64,000 nt of DNA from Rugosibacter sp. Lineage in GTDB: Bacteria > Pseudomonadota > Gammaproteobacteria > Burkholderiales > Rhodocyclaceae. Each line of letters starts with the position of its first letter. The stretch's first letter is position 1. Under the pieces are notes generated by a model that searched no databases, was not told the DNA's origin, and was given only the letters and a program-made list of their open reading frames with translations. Shown here one piece after another: positions 50,386-60,287 of the stretch. The stretch is taken from NCBI GenBank assembly GCA_030645365.1, contig JAUSMB010000006.1:1-64000 (forward strand), read 5' to 3'. A program made the translations under genes and the position numbers.

Positions 50386-50499
50386 ATGTCTTCACCTCCG
50401 GTAAAAAACAAAAATCTGCGTACAGCATTAGTCTTGGCTTTTCTGGTGGCTACCATGTTCTTTGGATTCATTGCGCAGCGTTGGTATCTAAATACTTGA
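50386..50499 (+). CDS. small single-TM protein, cytochrome oxidase small assembly-type
   Basis: 37-aa ORF MSSPPVKNKNLRTALVLAFLVATMFFGFIAQRWYLNT, absent from the ORF track; lies between ctaD and ctaG. Confidence 0.75.
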   Translation: MSSPPVKNKNLRTALVLAFLVATMFFGFIAQRWYLNT

Positions 50500-51077
50500 A
50501 AAAAAGTCTTTCATCTGCCAAGCGCAACCTGAGAACGTTGCTTAAATTAGCAACATTTTCAGTTGCTATGTTTGGGTTTGGTTATGCTTTGATACCACTC
50601 TATCCAGTCGTTTGTGGTGTGCTGGGTATTAACCAGACTGGTGTGGATGACCGTCCTGTTAATACGCAGGTGGATTCATCAAGACTTGTAACGGTTGAGT
50701 TTGATACCAATGTTCATAACATGGCGTGGACGTTTAAGCCGCTGGCTGGTCATCTTTCTGTTCACCCCGGCGAGCTTGTTCAGGTGATGTTTGAGGTGAC
50801 TAACACTCGCGACGTGCCGGTTACCGGGCAAGCCATCCCAAGCTATGGTCCGCCCCTGGCAGCGGAGCACTTCCGGAAGCTGGAATGCTTTTGCTTTAAC
50901 AAGCAAACACTTGCGCCGGGTGAGCGTAGACAAATGCCGGTTGTTTTTGTTGTTGATTCAGCGTTGCCCAAAGAAATCGCAACTATAACGCTTTCATATA
51001 CGTTCTTTGAGGTTGAAGGCAATCGGCGGGCAGAAAGCAGCTCTGGATCAGCTCATAATGTGAAAGAAGGCGTATGA
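50481..51077 (+). CDS. ctaG: cytochrome c oxidase assembly protein CtaG/Cox11
   Basis: FGYALIPLYPVVCGVLGINQ, KLECFCFNKQTLAPGE; start uncertain. Confidence 0.94.
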   Translation: MVSKYLKKSLSSAKRNLRTLLKLATFSVAMFGFGYALIPLYPVVCGVLGINQTGVDDRPVNTQVDSSRLVTVEFDTNVHNMAWTFKPLAGHLSVHPGELVQVMFEVTNTRDVPVTGQAIPSYGPPLAAEHFRKLECFCFNKQTLAPGERRQMPVVFVVDSALPKEIATITLSYTFFEVEGNRRAESSSGSAHNVKEGV

Positions 51078-51307
51078 GTTTCAGTGTGCAAAATGAAAAA
51101 ACTTCTAAAGCCGGATTTTTTACTGTGGCAGGCGCGGTTTTTTGGTCATTTCTCGGTATCCGCCGCCGCCAAGATTATGAGTCCGATGCTGAAAGTATTT
51201 CATTAAAGCAGGTTGTGATCGCCGGGATCATTGGTGGGCTTATTTTTGTTGTTGGTGTTGTGGTGCTGGTCAACGTAATCGTGGTCAACATTGGAACGGC
51301 TAATTGA
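51074..51307 (+). CDS. DUF2970 domain-containing protein
   Basis: VFWSFLGIRRRQDYESDAESISLKQVVIAGIIGG. Confidence 0.85.
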   Translation: MSFSVQNEKTSKAGFFTVAGAVFWSFLGIRRRQDYESDAESISLKQVVIAGIIGGLIFVVGVVVLVNVIVVNIGTAN

Positions 51308-51331
51308 GAAAATTTTGAAGGGAGATTATTG

Positions 51332-52183
51332 ATGTCGACACATGAAGAGAGTTATTACTATGTTCCGGGGCCGTCAGCGTGGCCTCTGGTTGGATCATTT
51401 GCTTTGTTATTGATGGCTGCAGGTTCTGTCATGCTCATGAATAAAGTAGGGGTGGGCATGCCAACCTTGCTGGCTGGGCTGGCTGTGCTGCTTTATATGA
51501 TGTACGGCTGGTTTAGCAAAGTGATTGCCGAGTCACGTGCAGGAGAATACAACAAGCGTGTTGATGTTTCATTCCGATGGGGAATGGGCTGGTTTATTTT
51601 TTCAGAAGTGATGTTTTTCGCTGCATTTTTTGGCGCGCTTTTTTACATCCGGGTTATTTCGATACCTGATTTATCCAGTATAGATAACGCATTAATTTGG
51701 CCTGACTTCAAAAGTGTCTGGCCATCTGCTGGGCCTGGGTTCAAGGGTGAGTGGGACCCTATGGCACCATGGGGTCTTCCGGCGATCAACACGCTTTTGT
51801 TATTAGCATCAGGCGCGACATTGACGTGGGCTCATTGGGGCCTCATGGCTAATAAAAGGACGCAATTAGCTGTCGGGTTATTTTTGACAGTATTACTTGG
51901 TGCTATTTTTATGGGGCTTCAGGTCTATGAATATTCTCACGCTTACCAGGAGATGAACTTGAAGCTATCTACTGGCGGGTACGGAAGCACATTTTATCTG
52001 TTGACAGGGTTTCACGGATTTCATGTCACGCTTGGTGTCCTTATGCTGATGGTGATTTTGTTTCGTTCCCTAAAGGGCGATTTTACGCCAAAGCATCATT
52101 TTGCTTTTGAGGCAGTTGCTTGGTACTGGCACTTTGTCGATGTGGTTTGGTTGTTTCTTTTTGTTGTTGTGTACTGGCTCTAA
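51332..52183 (+). CDS. coxC: cytochrome c oxidase subunit III
   Basis: WFIFSEVMFFAAFFGALFY, YWHFVDVVWLFLFVVVYWL. Confidence 0.96.
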   Translation: MSTHEESYYYVPGPSAWPLVGSFALLLMAAGSVMLMNKVGVGMPTLLAGLAVLLYMMYGWFSKVIAESRAGEYNKRVDVSFRWGMGWFIFSEVMFFAAFFGALFYIRVISIPDLSSIDNALIWPDFKSVWPSAGPGFKGEWDPMAPWGLPAINTLLLLASGATLTWAHWGLMANKRTQLAVGLFLTVLLGAIFMGLQVYEYSHAYQEMNLKLSTGGYGSTFYLLTGFHGFHVTLGVLMLMVILFRSLKGDFTPKHHFAFEAVAWYWHFVDVVWLFLFVVVYWL

Positions 52184-52211
52184 AAGCAACGACTTCCGGT
52201 ATCAGTAGCTA

Positions 52212-52245
52212 AAAAACTAGCGCTCCTAATGGAGCGCTAGTTTTT
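52212..52245 (+). terminator. bidirectional rho-independent terminator after coxC
   Basis: AAAAACTAGCGCTCC-TAAT-GGAGCGCTAGTTTTT, 15-bp stem. Confidence 0.92.
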
Positions 52246-52280
52246 GGTAGTTCAAGCTAATCTATAAGCTTTTACCAAAA

Positions 52281-52469
52281 TTATTTGCCAAGTATTCCGA
52301 AGTAGTGCGCGATCATCAGTAAGATAAATAGAGCTATGGATAGTGATATGCGCAGTGTTAATGCTTTAACGGTTCTAGTCGAACCGGCTTGATCCTGAAA
52401 TAGAAAAAAGAGCGCTGAAAATAAGCTAGCGACAATAGCGGCTAGCATTAAGATTACGATGATTTTCAT
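52281..52469 (-). CDS. twin transmembrane protein (DUF2909-like)
   Basis: 62 aa, two TM helices, between coxC and SURF1. Confidence 0.75.
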   Translation of the reverse strand: MKIIVILMLAAIVASLFSALFFLFQDQAGSTRTVKALTLRISLSIALFILLMIAHYFGILGK

Positions 52470-52586
52470 TTTCGAACCTCGAAGAATAATTTTATTGAAT
52501 AACTCAGGCTAGTTTAATGGAAGTTATCCAAGAGATTCCCAGATAATTTTTACGTTTGCTATCCACTACTTTGCGCAGTGTTTACA

Positions 52587-53300
52587 ATGTACCATTTGAA
52601 GAAAATTATCCCGACCCTTGCTGCCTTGCTGGTTATCCTTGTCACGTGTCGGTTAGGGTTTTGGCAATTGGACAGGGCGCATCAGCGTGACGCGCTTGAA
52701 GAACGCATGTTTGCGGTCAAAAACGTATCTCCGATAGTGCTTGGTGCTGCATTGATAGATGCCAAACGTTTCGCTGCCTATCCGGCAAAAGTGCAGGGAG
52801 AGTGGATAAAAGAAAAAATGCTATTTCTTGATAACCAGATTTATCAAGGGAAAGTGGGTTTTCAAGTGCTGATGCCATTGCGAATTATGGGCAGTGATTT
52901 ATCCGTCTTGGTGAATCGTGGCTGGACTCATGGCATGAGCGATCGTAGCCAATTGCCGAAAATTATTACCCCAGAGGGCATTCAAACGATTGAAGGAATA
53001 ATTCATGAACGGACACCTCGAGTCGGCTCGGTTGGACAAGATGCTAAAAATGGGGTGATATGGAGCCAAGTAGACCCCAGCGCGTATTCCGCGTGGGCAA
53101 AGCTACACGTTCAACCAGTGGTGTTGTACCAAACCAGCGCGACACAGGATGGTTTGGTGCGTGATTGGCCTCGCCCAGGGAGTGGAGCAGATCGAAATCG
53201 TGGTTATGCGTTGCAGTGGTTCTCTCTTGCAGTAATGACGCTGATTTTCTGGGGCCATTATTTCATTCGTAGAAACCGGCAATCGAAGTCTCACAACTAA
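52587..53300 (+). CDS. SURF1 family protein
   Basis: RLGFWQLDRAHQRDALEE, LVNRGWTHG, WPRPGSGADRNRGYALQWFSLA. Confidence 0.93.
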   Translation: MYHLKKIIPTLAALLVILVTCRLGFWQLDRAHQRDALEERMFAVKNVSPIVLGAALIDAKRFAAYPAKVQGEWIKEKMLFLDNQIYQGKVGFQVLMPLRIMGSDLSVLVNRGWTHGMSDRSQLPKIITPEGIQTIEGIIHERTPRVGSVGQDAKNGVIWSQVDPSAYSAWAKLHVQPVVLYQTSATQDGLVRDWPRPGSGADRNRGYALQWFSLAVMTLIFWGHYFIRRNRQSKSHN

Positions 53301-53303
53301 AAA

Positions 53304-53870
53304 ATGACTAAAGCACAACGAGTAATAGTGTTATTTTTTCTCATCGGCTTATTTCTGGCGATAGGTCCCTATGCGTTTTATGCATGGTGGAAGCCAGCAG
53401 CACCAATAAATAAAGGCGAGTTGCTCGAAACGCGCTCCGCTGGCTTGCAACTATTGGCGCTTGATGGCGTAATCCCCACTAAAATGCTTGCAGAGAGCGT
53501 GAAAAAAAAATGGGTTTTTCTCACGGTGCAAACTGCCAGCTGTGATGCCAGGTGCCAGAAGAAGTTGTATTTAATGCGCCAAATTCGCACCGCGCAAGGT
53601 GAAAATATGGATCGTATTGAGCGGGTGTGGGTGATCCTTGGCGATGGGCAGCCGGCCCTTCAACTGTTAAAACTACACCCCGGTATTCATTTGGCACGGG
53701 TCTCTAATCTCGCCAGTCTTGCGCAGCTGCCGTTAGGCACTGATCCTGGTGCATGCATTTTTGTCATTGATCCGCTGGGTAATCTTGTTATGCGGTACGA
53801 TGATCAGTCTGCGCCGAAAGACATTCTCAAGGATATGCGCCGTTTACTGCGGTTTTCTGGAATAGGCTAA
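53304..53870 (+). CDS. cytochrome oxidase cluster-associated membrane-anchored thioredoxin-like protein
   Basis: single TM; KKWVFLTVQTASCDARCQKKLYLMRQIRTAQG. Confidence 0.8.
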   Translation: MTKAQRVIVLFFLIGLFLAIGPYAFYAWWKPAAPINKGELLETRSAGLQLLALDGVIPTKMLAESVKKKWVFLTVQTASCDARCQKKLYLMRQIRTAQGENMDRIERVWVILGDGQPALQLLKLHPGIHLARVSNLASLAQLPLGTDPGACIFVIDPLGNLVMRYDDQSAPKDILKDMRRLLRFSGIG

Positions 53871-53886
53871 ATTTTAAATACAGATC

Positions 53887-54795
53887 ATGAGCACAGCTAC
53901 CCCACTTCCTCCTGTATCGTCCGACTCCAGTTTTGGATCGCTGGTCAGTGACTATCTGACGCTGACCAAGCCGCGGGTGATCTCGCTCATTGTTTTTTGT
54001 GCGTTGATCGGGATGTTACTTGCACCAAGCGAGAACCTGACTTTTTTGCGAGTCTTTGCGGCGACCATCGGGATCGGTCTTGTTTCTGCTGCTGCTGCCG
54101 CTTTTAATTGTTTAGTCGAGCTAAAAATTGATCAGCGCATGGCGCGTACGCGCAGCCGCCCAACTGCGCGAGGTGCTATCAGTGTCAGTGCGGCGCTTGG
54201 TTGGTCTTCTGTTTTAGGTGCGCTGGGAATGATCATTTTACTGGTATGGGTTAATACGCTAACAGCGATATTGACCCTTGCCACATTTGTTGGCTATGCC
54301 GTTATTTACACCTTATTTTTAAAACCACGGACGCCGCAGAATATTGTGATTGGCGGTTTATCCGGTGCCATGCCGCCGGCTTTAGGCTGGGCGGCAATCA
54401 CTAACTCTGTGCCGGCAGAGGCATGGGTTTTAGTGCTGATTATTTTCCTTTGGACGCCCCCCCATTTTTGGGCTCTAGCGCTTTATCGCACCGAAGAATA
54501 TGCTGCAGCGGGCGTGCCAATGTTGCCGGTGACACATGGCCCTGAGTTCACCCGGCTGCATGTTTTTCTCTACACCATCTTGCTGACGGCGGCGACACTG
54601 ATGCCTTTTATTATTGGCATGAGCGGATTGTTTTACCTGATGAGTGCCCTTCTGCTGGACAGCATATTCCTAGTTTACTCATGGAAAATATGGCGCAGTT
54701 ATAGCGATCTTTTGGCCAAAAAAACATTTCATTTTTCTATTATTTATTTATCGGCACTATTTGCCGTACTCCTTATAGATCATTACATTCCTTGA
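53887..54795 (+). CDS. ctaB: protoheme IX farnesyltransferase (heme O synthase)
   Basis: [50 protein letters not shown]. Confidence 0.97.
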   Translation: MSTATPLPPVSSDSSFGSLVSDYLTLTKPRVISLIVFCALIGMLLAPSENLTFLRVFAATIGIGLVSAAAAAFNCLVELKIDQRMARTRSRPTARGAISVSAALGWSSVLGALGMIILLVWVNTLTAILTLATFVGYAVIYTLFLKPRTPQNIVIGGLSGAMPPALGWAAITNSVPAEAWVLVLIIFLWTPPHFWALALYRTEEYAAAGVPMLPVTHGPEFTRLHVFLYTILLTAATLMPFIIGMSGLFYLMSALLLDSIFLVYSWKIWRSYSDLLAKKTFHFSIIYLSALFAVLLIDHYIP

Positions 54796-55370
54796 TGCGA
54801 TATTTTTTTCTTTTGTTGGCTACTTTTCTCAGCATTGGATGCGGCACCCCCGCCCACTTTAGTGCAACAGATTTGACTGGTAGCTCAATCGGGGTAGATT
54901 TTTCGTTAAAGGATACAACTGGTAAACAACGCCAGCTGTCAGATTTCAAGGGTAAGGTTGCCATCGTTTTTTTTGGGTATACCCAATGCCCTGATGTTTG
55001 TCCGACGACGCTTAGTGCTTTGCAAGAAACCTTGAAGCTCTTGGGAAAGAACGCTGACCGCGTACAAGTGCTTTTTATAACACTTGATCCAGAGCGCGAT
55101 ACAGCAACGCTTTTAGCCCAGTATGTACCTTCTTTTCACCCATCTTTTTTGGGCTTGAGCGGCAGCACTACTGAAACTGAGGCAGTTGCGAAAGCTTTTA
55201 AGGTGTTCTACAAAAAACAGGATGGAACCTTGCCTGGGAGTTACTCTATCGATCATTCGACGGGCAGCTATTTATATGATCCGGCTGGCCGGTTGCGCTT
55301 GTATTTAAAATACGGAGACTCCCCCCAGCGCATTGCCGAAGACATCAACCTGCTTCTCGCGGGAAAATAA
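54795..55370 (+). CDS. SCO1/SenC family copper chaperone
   Basis: VAIVFFGYTQCPDVCPTTL; lipobox LSIGCG. Confidence 0.95.
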   Translation: MRYFFLLLATFLSIGCGTPAHFSATDLTGSSIGVDFSLKDTTGKQRQLSDFKGKVAIVFFGYTQCPDVCPTTLSALQETLKLLGKNADRVQVLFITLDPERDTATLLAQYVPSFHPSFLGLSGSTTETEAVAKAFKVFYKKQDGTLPGSYSIDHSTGSYLYDPAGRLRLYLKYGDSPQRIAEDINLLLAGK

Positions 55371-55395
55371 AAAAGGCAGCGTAGCTGCCTTTTTT
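55369..55395. terminator. bidirectional terminator between SCO1 and rpoH
   Basis: AAAAAAGGCAGC-GTA-GCTGCCTTTTTT. Confidence 0.92.
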
Positions 55396-55423
55396 ATTGA
55401 ATCGCCGGTGATCTTAATCTGCA

Positions 55424-56338
55424 TCAAGCTGCGGCAAGTAATGCACCTTTCATTTTTTGGAGTGCTTTAGCCTCGATCTGGCGGATACGTTCGGCTGAAA
55501 CACCATACTCCGTGGCAAGTTCATGCAACGTTGCAACGGAATCCTCCTCGTGTACCAACCAGCGGCGCTGAATAATTTCACGGCTACGCGCATCAAGGCT
55601 AGCCAAAGCGCCTTGCAACCCTTCCTCTTGCAAGTGATCAAATTCCTTACGCTCAAGCATGGCTATAGGCTCACCACAACTGTCAGCAGTAAGATAGGCA
55701 ATCGGGGCAAAACGATCTTCATCGTCGTCAGAGGTCGGCTCTAGTGATACGTCGGCACCCGTGAAGCGGGTTTCCATCTCGATGACTTCTTCCGGCTTGA
55801 CGCCTAGCCGTTGCGCGATCATGTTTACGCCATCGACATCCAGCGTGCCAAAATTTCGTTGTGAACCGGGTAGTGATTCATCTTGCTGCGCTAATGATGC
55901 CTTGATACTACGCAAGTTGAAAAACAGTTTTCGCTGCGCCTTGGTCGTGGCAATTTTCACAAGCCGCCAGTTTTTGATGATGTACTCATGCATCTCGGCC
56001 TTGATCCAGTGCATAGCAAAAGAAACCAGCCGTACCCCACGGTTTGGATCGAAACGCTTCACTGCTTTCATCAAGCCGATATTGCCTTCCTGAATCAAAT
56101 CAGCGTGAGGCAGGCCATAGCCTAGATAGCCGCGAGCAATCGCAATGACTAACCGCAAATGGGAGGTCACTAAAGCCCGTGCCGCTTCGATATCGCCTTT
56201 TTCGGCCAAGCGACGTGCCAAGGCAAGCTCTTCTGCTTCGCTAAGCATAGGCATACGATTCGCGGCTGAAATATAAGCCTCGATACTTCCGCTACCGGAA
56301 ATGGTTGGAAACTGCTGGTGAGATAACGCGTAAGCCAT
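55424..56338 (-). CDS. rpoH: RNA polymerase sigma factor RpoH (sigma32)
   Basis: region 2 HLRLVIAIARGYLGYGLPHADLIQEGNIGLMKAVKRFDPNRG; QRKLFFNLR RpoH box. Confidence 0.98.
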   Translation of the reverse strand: MAYALSHQQFPTISGSGSIEAYISAANRMPMLSEAEELALARRLAEKGDIEAARALVTSHLRLVIAIARGYLGYGLPHADLIQEGNIGLMKAVKRFDPNRGVRLVSFAMHWIKAEMHEYIIKNWRLVKIATTKAQRKLFFNLRSIKASLAQQDESLPGSQRNFGTLDVDGVNMIAQRLGVKPEEVIEMETRFTGADVSLEPTSDDDEDRFAPIAYLTADSCGEPIAMLERKEFDHLQEEGLQGALASLDARSREIIQRRWLVHEEDSVATLHELATEYGVSAERIRQIEAKALQKMKGALLAAA

Positions 56339-56362
56339 GGCTCTGCCTCCTAGGAAACTATA

Positions 56363-56389
56363 TTAGCACTCTAAGGGTGAGAGTGCCAA
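56363..56389. promoter_or_regulatory. CIRCE operator (HrcA site) upstream of rpoH
   Basis: TTAGCACTC-TAAGGGTGA-GAGTGCCAA; one mismatch to TTAGCACTC-N9-GAGTGCTAA. Confidence 0.88.
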
Positions 56390-56437
56390 TAGCGGTGTAA
56401 GTTCCATCTAGCTGGCCGCTAATGGCTGGAAAGCACG

Positions 56438-57337
56438 TCAGGAATGGCGCAAGTGTTGCCCAAGTGATAACAATGCGCCTAGCCAGCCAAGTCCGGTTGC
56501 TATGCCTAGCAACAGCGCAGCGTCTGCCAAGCTCAAAGACTGTAAGGAATAGGTGAATTCATACAAGTGCAGCAGTTCATCTAGCGGCGTGCGCAGCCAC
56601 CACGCAGCGGCGGCAATCAGCAACCATGCCGTGGCACCACCTGCAAAACCCAATAAGGCACCAAAATACAGGAAAGGTCGGCAAATAAATCCGTTGGTCG
56701 CACCTAGCAATTGTGACACCTCAATTTCAGCGCGATGAGTTAAAACTTGCATGCGAATAATATTGAAGGTGATGGCAGTCAATCCGGTAGCTAATAATCC
56801 GCCTAGCAGAGTGACAACATTTCGTCCCAGGCGAAGCAAGGCTTCCAGTCTTCTAGCCCATGCTGAATCGAGCTGAACATGTGCGACTTTAGGCCATTGA
56901 CGAAATTCTTCGACCAGCAAATCAAGGGTTGCGGGCTGATCGTCAATGGCTGTGACAATAAACGCATCGGGAAATGGGTTGTTTGGCAAGACATCAATGA
57001 CTTCTCGCAAGCCTGCATTGGCTTTCATTCGCTGCAAGGTATCTTCGCGCGGGAGAAAGCGTTGCTGTTTTACGGCCGGATGTTTTTTTAGGCGCGCACC
57101 GAGTTCGGTCGCTGCACCGCGCCCTGCATCTGTTGCCATGAATACGGAAATTTGCGGTGTAGCAGATGTGCTGCCCATAAGCCGTTGAACATTGTTTAGC
57201 AGCATCTGGCCGCCAGCGGGGAGCGCTAGCGCAACGCCGATGGCCAGCAGCGACAATAGTGTGATTAGTGGTGCTGCGATTAGCCGACGTAAGGCTATTC
57301 GCAAGGCACGGCCATGATTAACGAGCCAGATGTTCAT
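56438..57337 (-). CDS. ftsX: cell division protein FtsX
   Basis: permease-like 4-TM, adjacent to ftsE; ATG at 57337. Confidence 0.94.
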   Translation of the reverse strand: MNIWLVNHGRALRIALRRLIAAPLITLLSLLAIGVALALPAGGQMLLNNVQRLMGSTSATPQISVFMATDAGRGAATELGARLKKHPAVKQQRFLPREDTLQRMKANAGLREVIDVLPNNPFPDAFIVTAIDDQPATLDLLVEEFRQWPKVAHVQLDSAWARRLEALLRLGRNVVTLLGGLLATGLTAITFNIIRMQVLTHRAEIEVSQLLGATNGFICRPFLYFGALLGFAGGATAWLLIAAAAWWLRTPLDELLHLYEFTYSLQSLSLADAALLLGIATGLGWLGALLSLGQHLRHS

Positions 57338-57356
57338 TGGAAACTTAAGGCAGCCA

Positions 57357-58004
57357 TCAGGCGACTGAGCATCCGTGATCCAGGCGGAGCGTTCGCGCAT
57401 CAGGAAATAAGTGGCCGTCATAGGTTGCAATCAACACGGTGACGCCGGCGCGGTGAAATTCGTGAAAAATGCGTGCGACATCGGCTGCTGTTTCAGCATC
57501 AAGGTGCGCTGTAGGTTCATCCGCGAGGAGTAGTGCAGGGCGGCTAACGACGGCGCGGGCAATGGCGAGACGTTGTTGTTCACCACCAGACAGTGCAATC
57601 GGTAGCGCTTTTTCGCGCATAGCCAAACCGACTTTATCCAGTGCAGCCCTGACGCGCTGCATGGCTTCTTTGGGAGGAAAGCCAATAATGGACAGTGGGA
57701 GCATGACATTTTCAAAAACCGAACGATCGAAAAGCAGTTTTTGATCTTGCAGCACAAGTCCCAGACGTCGGCGCAAGAAAGGCAGGGCCGAGCGTGAAAG
57801 GGTACCGACATTTTGCCCACCCACCAGCACTGCACCGGACGTTGGTTTCTCGATCGCCGCAACAAGCTTGATCAACGTTGATTTCCCGGCGCCCGAGTGG
57901 CCACTGACAATCAACATGTCGCCCGCTGTCATTTCGAAGCTTAGCGCAGATAAGGCATCAATGCCCGGGGGATAACGTTTGGCGACGCGGTCAAAACGAA
58001 TCAT
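57357..58004 (-). CDS. ftsE: cell division ATP-binding protein FtsE
   Basis: [50 protein letters not shown]. Confidence 0.97.
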   Translation of the reverse strand: MIRFDRVAKRYPPGIDALSALSFEMTAGDMLIVSGHSGAGKSTLIKLVAAIEKPTSGAVLVGGQNVGTLSRSALPFLRRRLGLVLQDQKLLFDRSVFENVMLPLSIIGFPPKEAMQRVRAALDKVGLAMREKALPIALSGGEQQRLAIARAVVSRPALLLADEPTAHLDAETAADVARIFHEFHRAGVTVLIATYDGHLFPDARTLRLDHGCSVA

Positions 58005-58110
58005 GAGTCGAAAGGGTTTGTAGGGATGTTACGCAGATGGCCAAGTGTGACGATCAAGTTGAGGACAGAGTTTACCGCAGAGTTTACTGTCTCCTGCGAC
58101 ACCTTACGCG

Positions 58111-58134
58111 CCGTATCACCAAAGCCGACTTTAT
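58111..58134 (-). repeat. dispersed repeat copy, intergenic
   Basis: CGCCGTATCACCAAAGCCGACTTT. Confidence 0.8.
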
Positions 58135-58149
58135 GTATTCGATAATGGG

Positions 58150-59391
58150 TTATTCATTAAAATCATGAATAAACGCTCGCACGCGTGGGTAGATCTGCCT
58201 ATCCCAGCGTTTGCCATTGAATACACCGTAGTGGCCGGCACCAGGTTGAAGGTGATGTTGCTTGCGATAAGGCGCGAGCTTGCTACACAGATCATGCGCC
58301 GACAGCGTCTGACCGATGGAACAAATATCATCCTTTTCGCCTTCTATCGTAAACAACGCGGTACGACGAATTGCCGAAGGATCTACCCGCTTGCCACGGT
58401 ATTCAAAATTTCCCAAGGGCAGTGCATGCTCCTGAAAAACGAGGCGCACGGTTTCAAGATAGAACTCAGCGGGCATATCCATCATCGCCAGATATTCCGA
58501 GTAAAAATCCTTGATGCTTTCGGCCTTGGCATGGTCACCATTCACTCGACTAGCGTACATGTTGCGAAATGAGTCCCGATGGCGTTCAGCGTTCATGCTC
58601 AAAAAAGCGGAGATCTGCAAATAGCCCGGATACACACGGCGCAAAGCACCTTTGTAACGCAAAGGCACCAGGCCAATCAAGTTCTCTTCAAACCACTCAA
58701 TCGGTTTATCTGCTGCCAACTTGTTGACGACGCTGGGGTTGATGCGGCAGTCAATAGGGCCTGCCATTAACGTCATGCTGCGCGGCTGGTTGGGGCTTTG
58801 TTCTGCGGCCATGACAGCAACTGCTGCGAGCGTGCCAACTGTTGGCTGGCAAATAGAAACCAGGTGAGTTTCCGGCCCCAGCCAGTCAATAAATTCGATC
58901 AAATGACCAATGAAGGCATTCATGTCGAAGGTGCCCGCACTCAGAGGGACATCACGGATGTTATGCCAGTCGGTGATGTACACATCGTGATGCTGGAGCA
59001 GTGTGCGTGCGGTACTGGCAAGCAGGGTAGCAAAGTGGCCCGAGATGGGCGCGATTAGCAGCACTTTGGGGCCGGGGTTGGGCGTGTCTTTACGAAAGTG
59101 CAGCAAGGTGGCGAAGGGCGTGACATGCGCTGCATCTTCATGCACAGCGATTTTTTGTCCCTCTATTTCAATCGAGTCAATGCCAAAACTTGGCCGCTCA
59201 TGCGTCAAGCCAGCTAAAGTCATGGCCTCACACAGGGCAGTCAGTTTGCGCACGGTGATGCTATCCGGTAGCCAGGACATGGTTTGGCGTAACCAAGGGG
59301 CGAGCACACGGGCGGTGCTGCGCATGGGATAGCAGGCATCAAAAAGAGCCTGATACATCTGGTAGTGGGGGGCAATTGTAGCAATCAACAT
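58150..59391 (-). CDS. phaZ: intracellular polyhydroxyalkanoate depolymerase
   Basis: YITDWHNIRDVPLSAGTFDMNAFIGHLIEFI, LMAGPIDCRINPSVVN. Confidence 0.95.
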   Translation of the reverse strand: MLIATIAPHYQMYQALFDACYPMRSTARVLAPWLRQTMSWLPDSITVRKLTALCEAMTLAGLTHERPSFGIDSIEIEGQKIAVHEDAAHVTPFATLLHFRKDTPNPGPKVLLIAPISGHFATLLASTARTLLQHHDVYITDWHNIRDVPLSAGTFDMNAFIGHLIEFIDWLGPETHLVSICQPTVGTLAAVAVMAAEQSPNQPRSMTLMAGPIDCRINPSVVNKLAADKPIEWFEENLIGLVPLRYKGALRRVYPGYLQISAFLSMNAERHRDSFRNMYASRVNGDHAKAESIKDFYSEYLAMMDMPAEFYLETVRLVFQEHALPLGNFEYRGKRVDPSAIRRTALFTIEGEKDDICSIGQTLSAHDLCSKLAPYRKQHHLQPGAGHYGVFNGKRWDRQIYPRVRAFIHDFNE

Positions 59392-59597
59392 GAATCCTTT
59401 CCCAATTAGGGTGCTACTAGTACAAGCAAGATACGTGCATGGATTTCATTTTTGGGAAATCAAATGGGAACCAAATTCCATGGTACGCACTTTGCTTTAC
59501 AACATCTTGTAACAATACCACGAATAAGAGATATTATCCCTTTAACAAGCCCTGGCCTGATTGGGGTCTTCATTCTTTGCGGATACTGGAGTTTCCC

Positions 59598-60260
59598 ATG
59601 ACCAAGGCTAAAGCAAGCCTCACTCTGAGCAGCAAAAATTATTCTTCATGGTCTTTGCGCGGCTGGTTGCTGGTGCGCTTTGCAGGATTACCATTCACCG
59701 AGCGGCTGGTTGCTACTGATGATGCGTCGGCCAAGGCTGAGTTGCTGTTGCTTTCGCCATCGGTTCTTGTGCCCCGGCTGGAACACGATGGCATTTCTGT
59801 CTGGGACACTTTGGCTATTGCTGAATATCTTGACGAGATCAAACCGAAAGCTGGCTTGCTACCTGCTGATCAGGCTGCGCGTGCGCACTGCCGTTCTATC
59901 TGCGGCGAAATGCACTCTGGATTTTCTGCCCTGCGCTCGGCACTGCCGATGAACCTCAATACCACAGTAAAGAACTTTGCCATTTGGTCGCGTGCCAAAG
60001 GCGACATCGAGCGTATCACTGACATTTGGCGCGATTGTCTTACCCGCTACGGCGGGCCTTGGCTGTTTGGCAAGCAGCGCGGCATGGCTGACGCCATGTA
60101 TGCGCCGGTAGTCACGCGGTTTCTGACCTACAGCGTTGAGCTCGACCCCGTTTGTGCTGCTTATTGCCAAACAGTGATCGCCATGCCAGAAATGCACGAG
60201 TGGATTGCTGCGGCAAAACTTGAGCCGACTGATATTGAGGAGCTTGAAGTCGAGTTTTGA
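59598..60260 (+). CDS. glutathione S-transferase family protein
   Basis: LTLSSKNYSSWSLRGWLLVRFAGLPF; ATG at 59598. Confidence 0.9.
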   Translation: MTKAKASLTLSSKNYSSWSLRGWLLVRFAGLPFTERLVATDDASAKAELLLLSPSVLVPRLEHDGISVWDTLAIAEYLDEIKPKAGLLPADQAARAHCRSICGEMHSGFSALRSALPMNLNTTVKNFAIWSRAKGDIERITDIWRDCLTRYGGPWLFGKQRGMADAMYAPVVTRFLTYSVELDPVCAAYCQTVIAMPEMHEWIAAAKLEPTDIEELEVEF

Positions 60261-60271
60261 TCGTCTACCGG

Positions 60272-60287
60272 TGCACTATCCTGGTGC
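60272..60287. promoter_or_regulatory. candidate NtrC-type site in noncoding gap
   Basis: TGCACTATCCTGGTGC; closely resembles the glnA upstream site GCACTATGGTGGTGC. Confidence 0.5.

Noticed and set aside
55733-55755. GAGGTCGGCTCTAGTGATACGTC in rpoH resembles the dispersed repeat
   Set aside because: Several mismatches, including in the constant GGCGCT core, and it encodes the conserved SLEPTSDD stretch of RpoH; could be chance, so not counted as a copy
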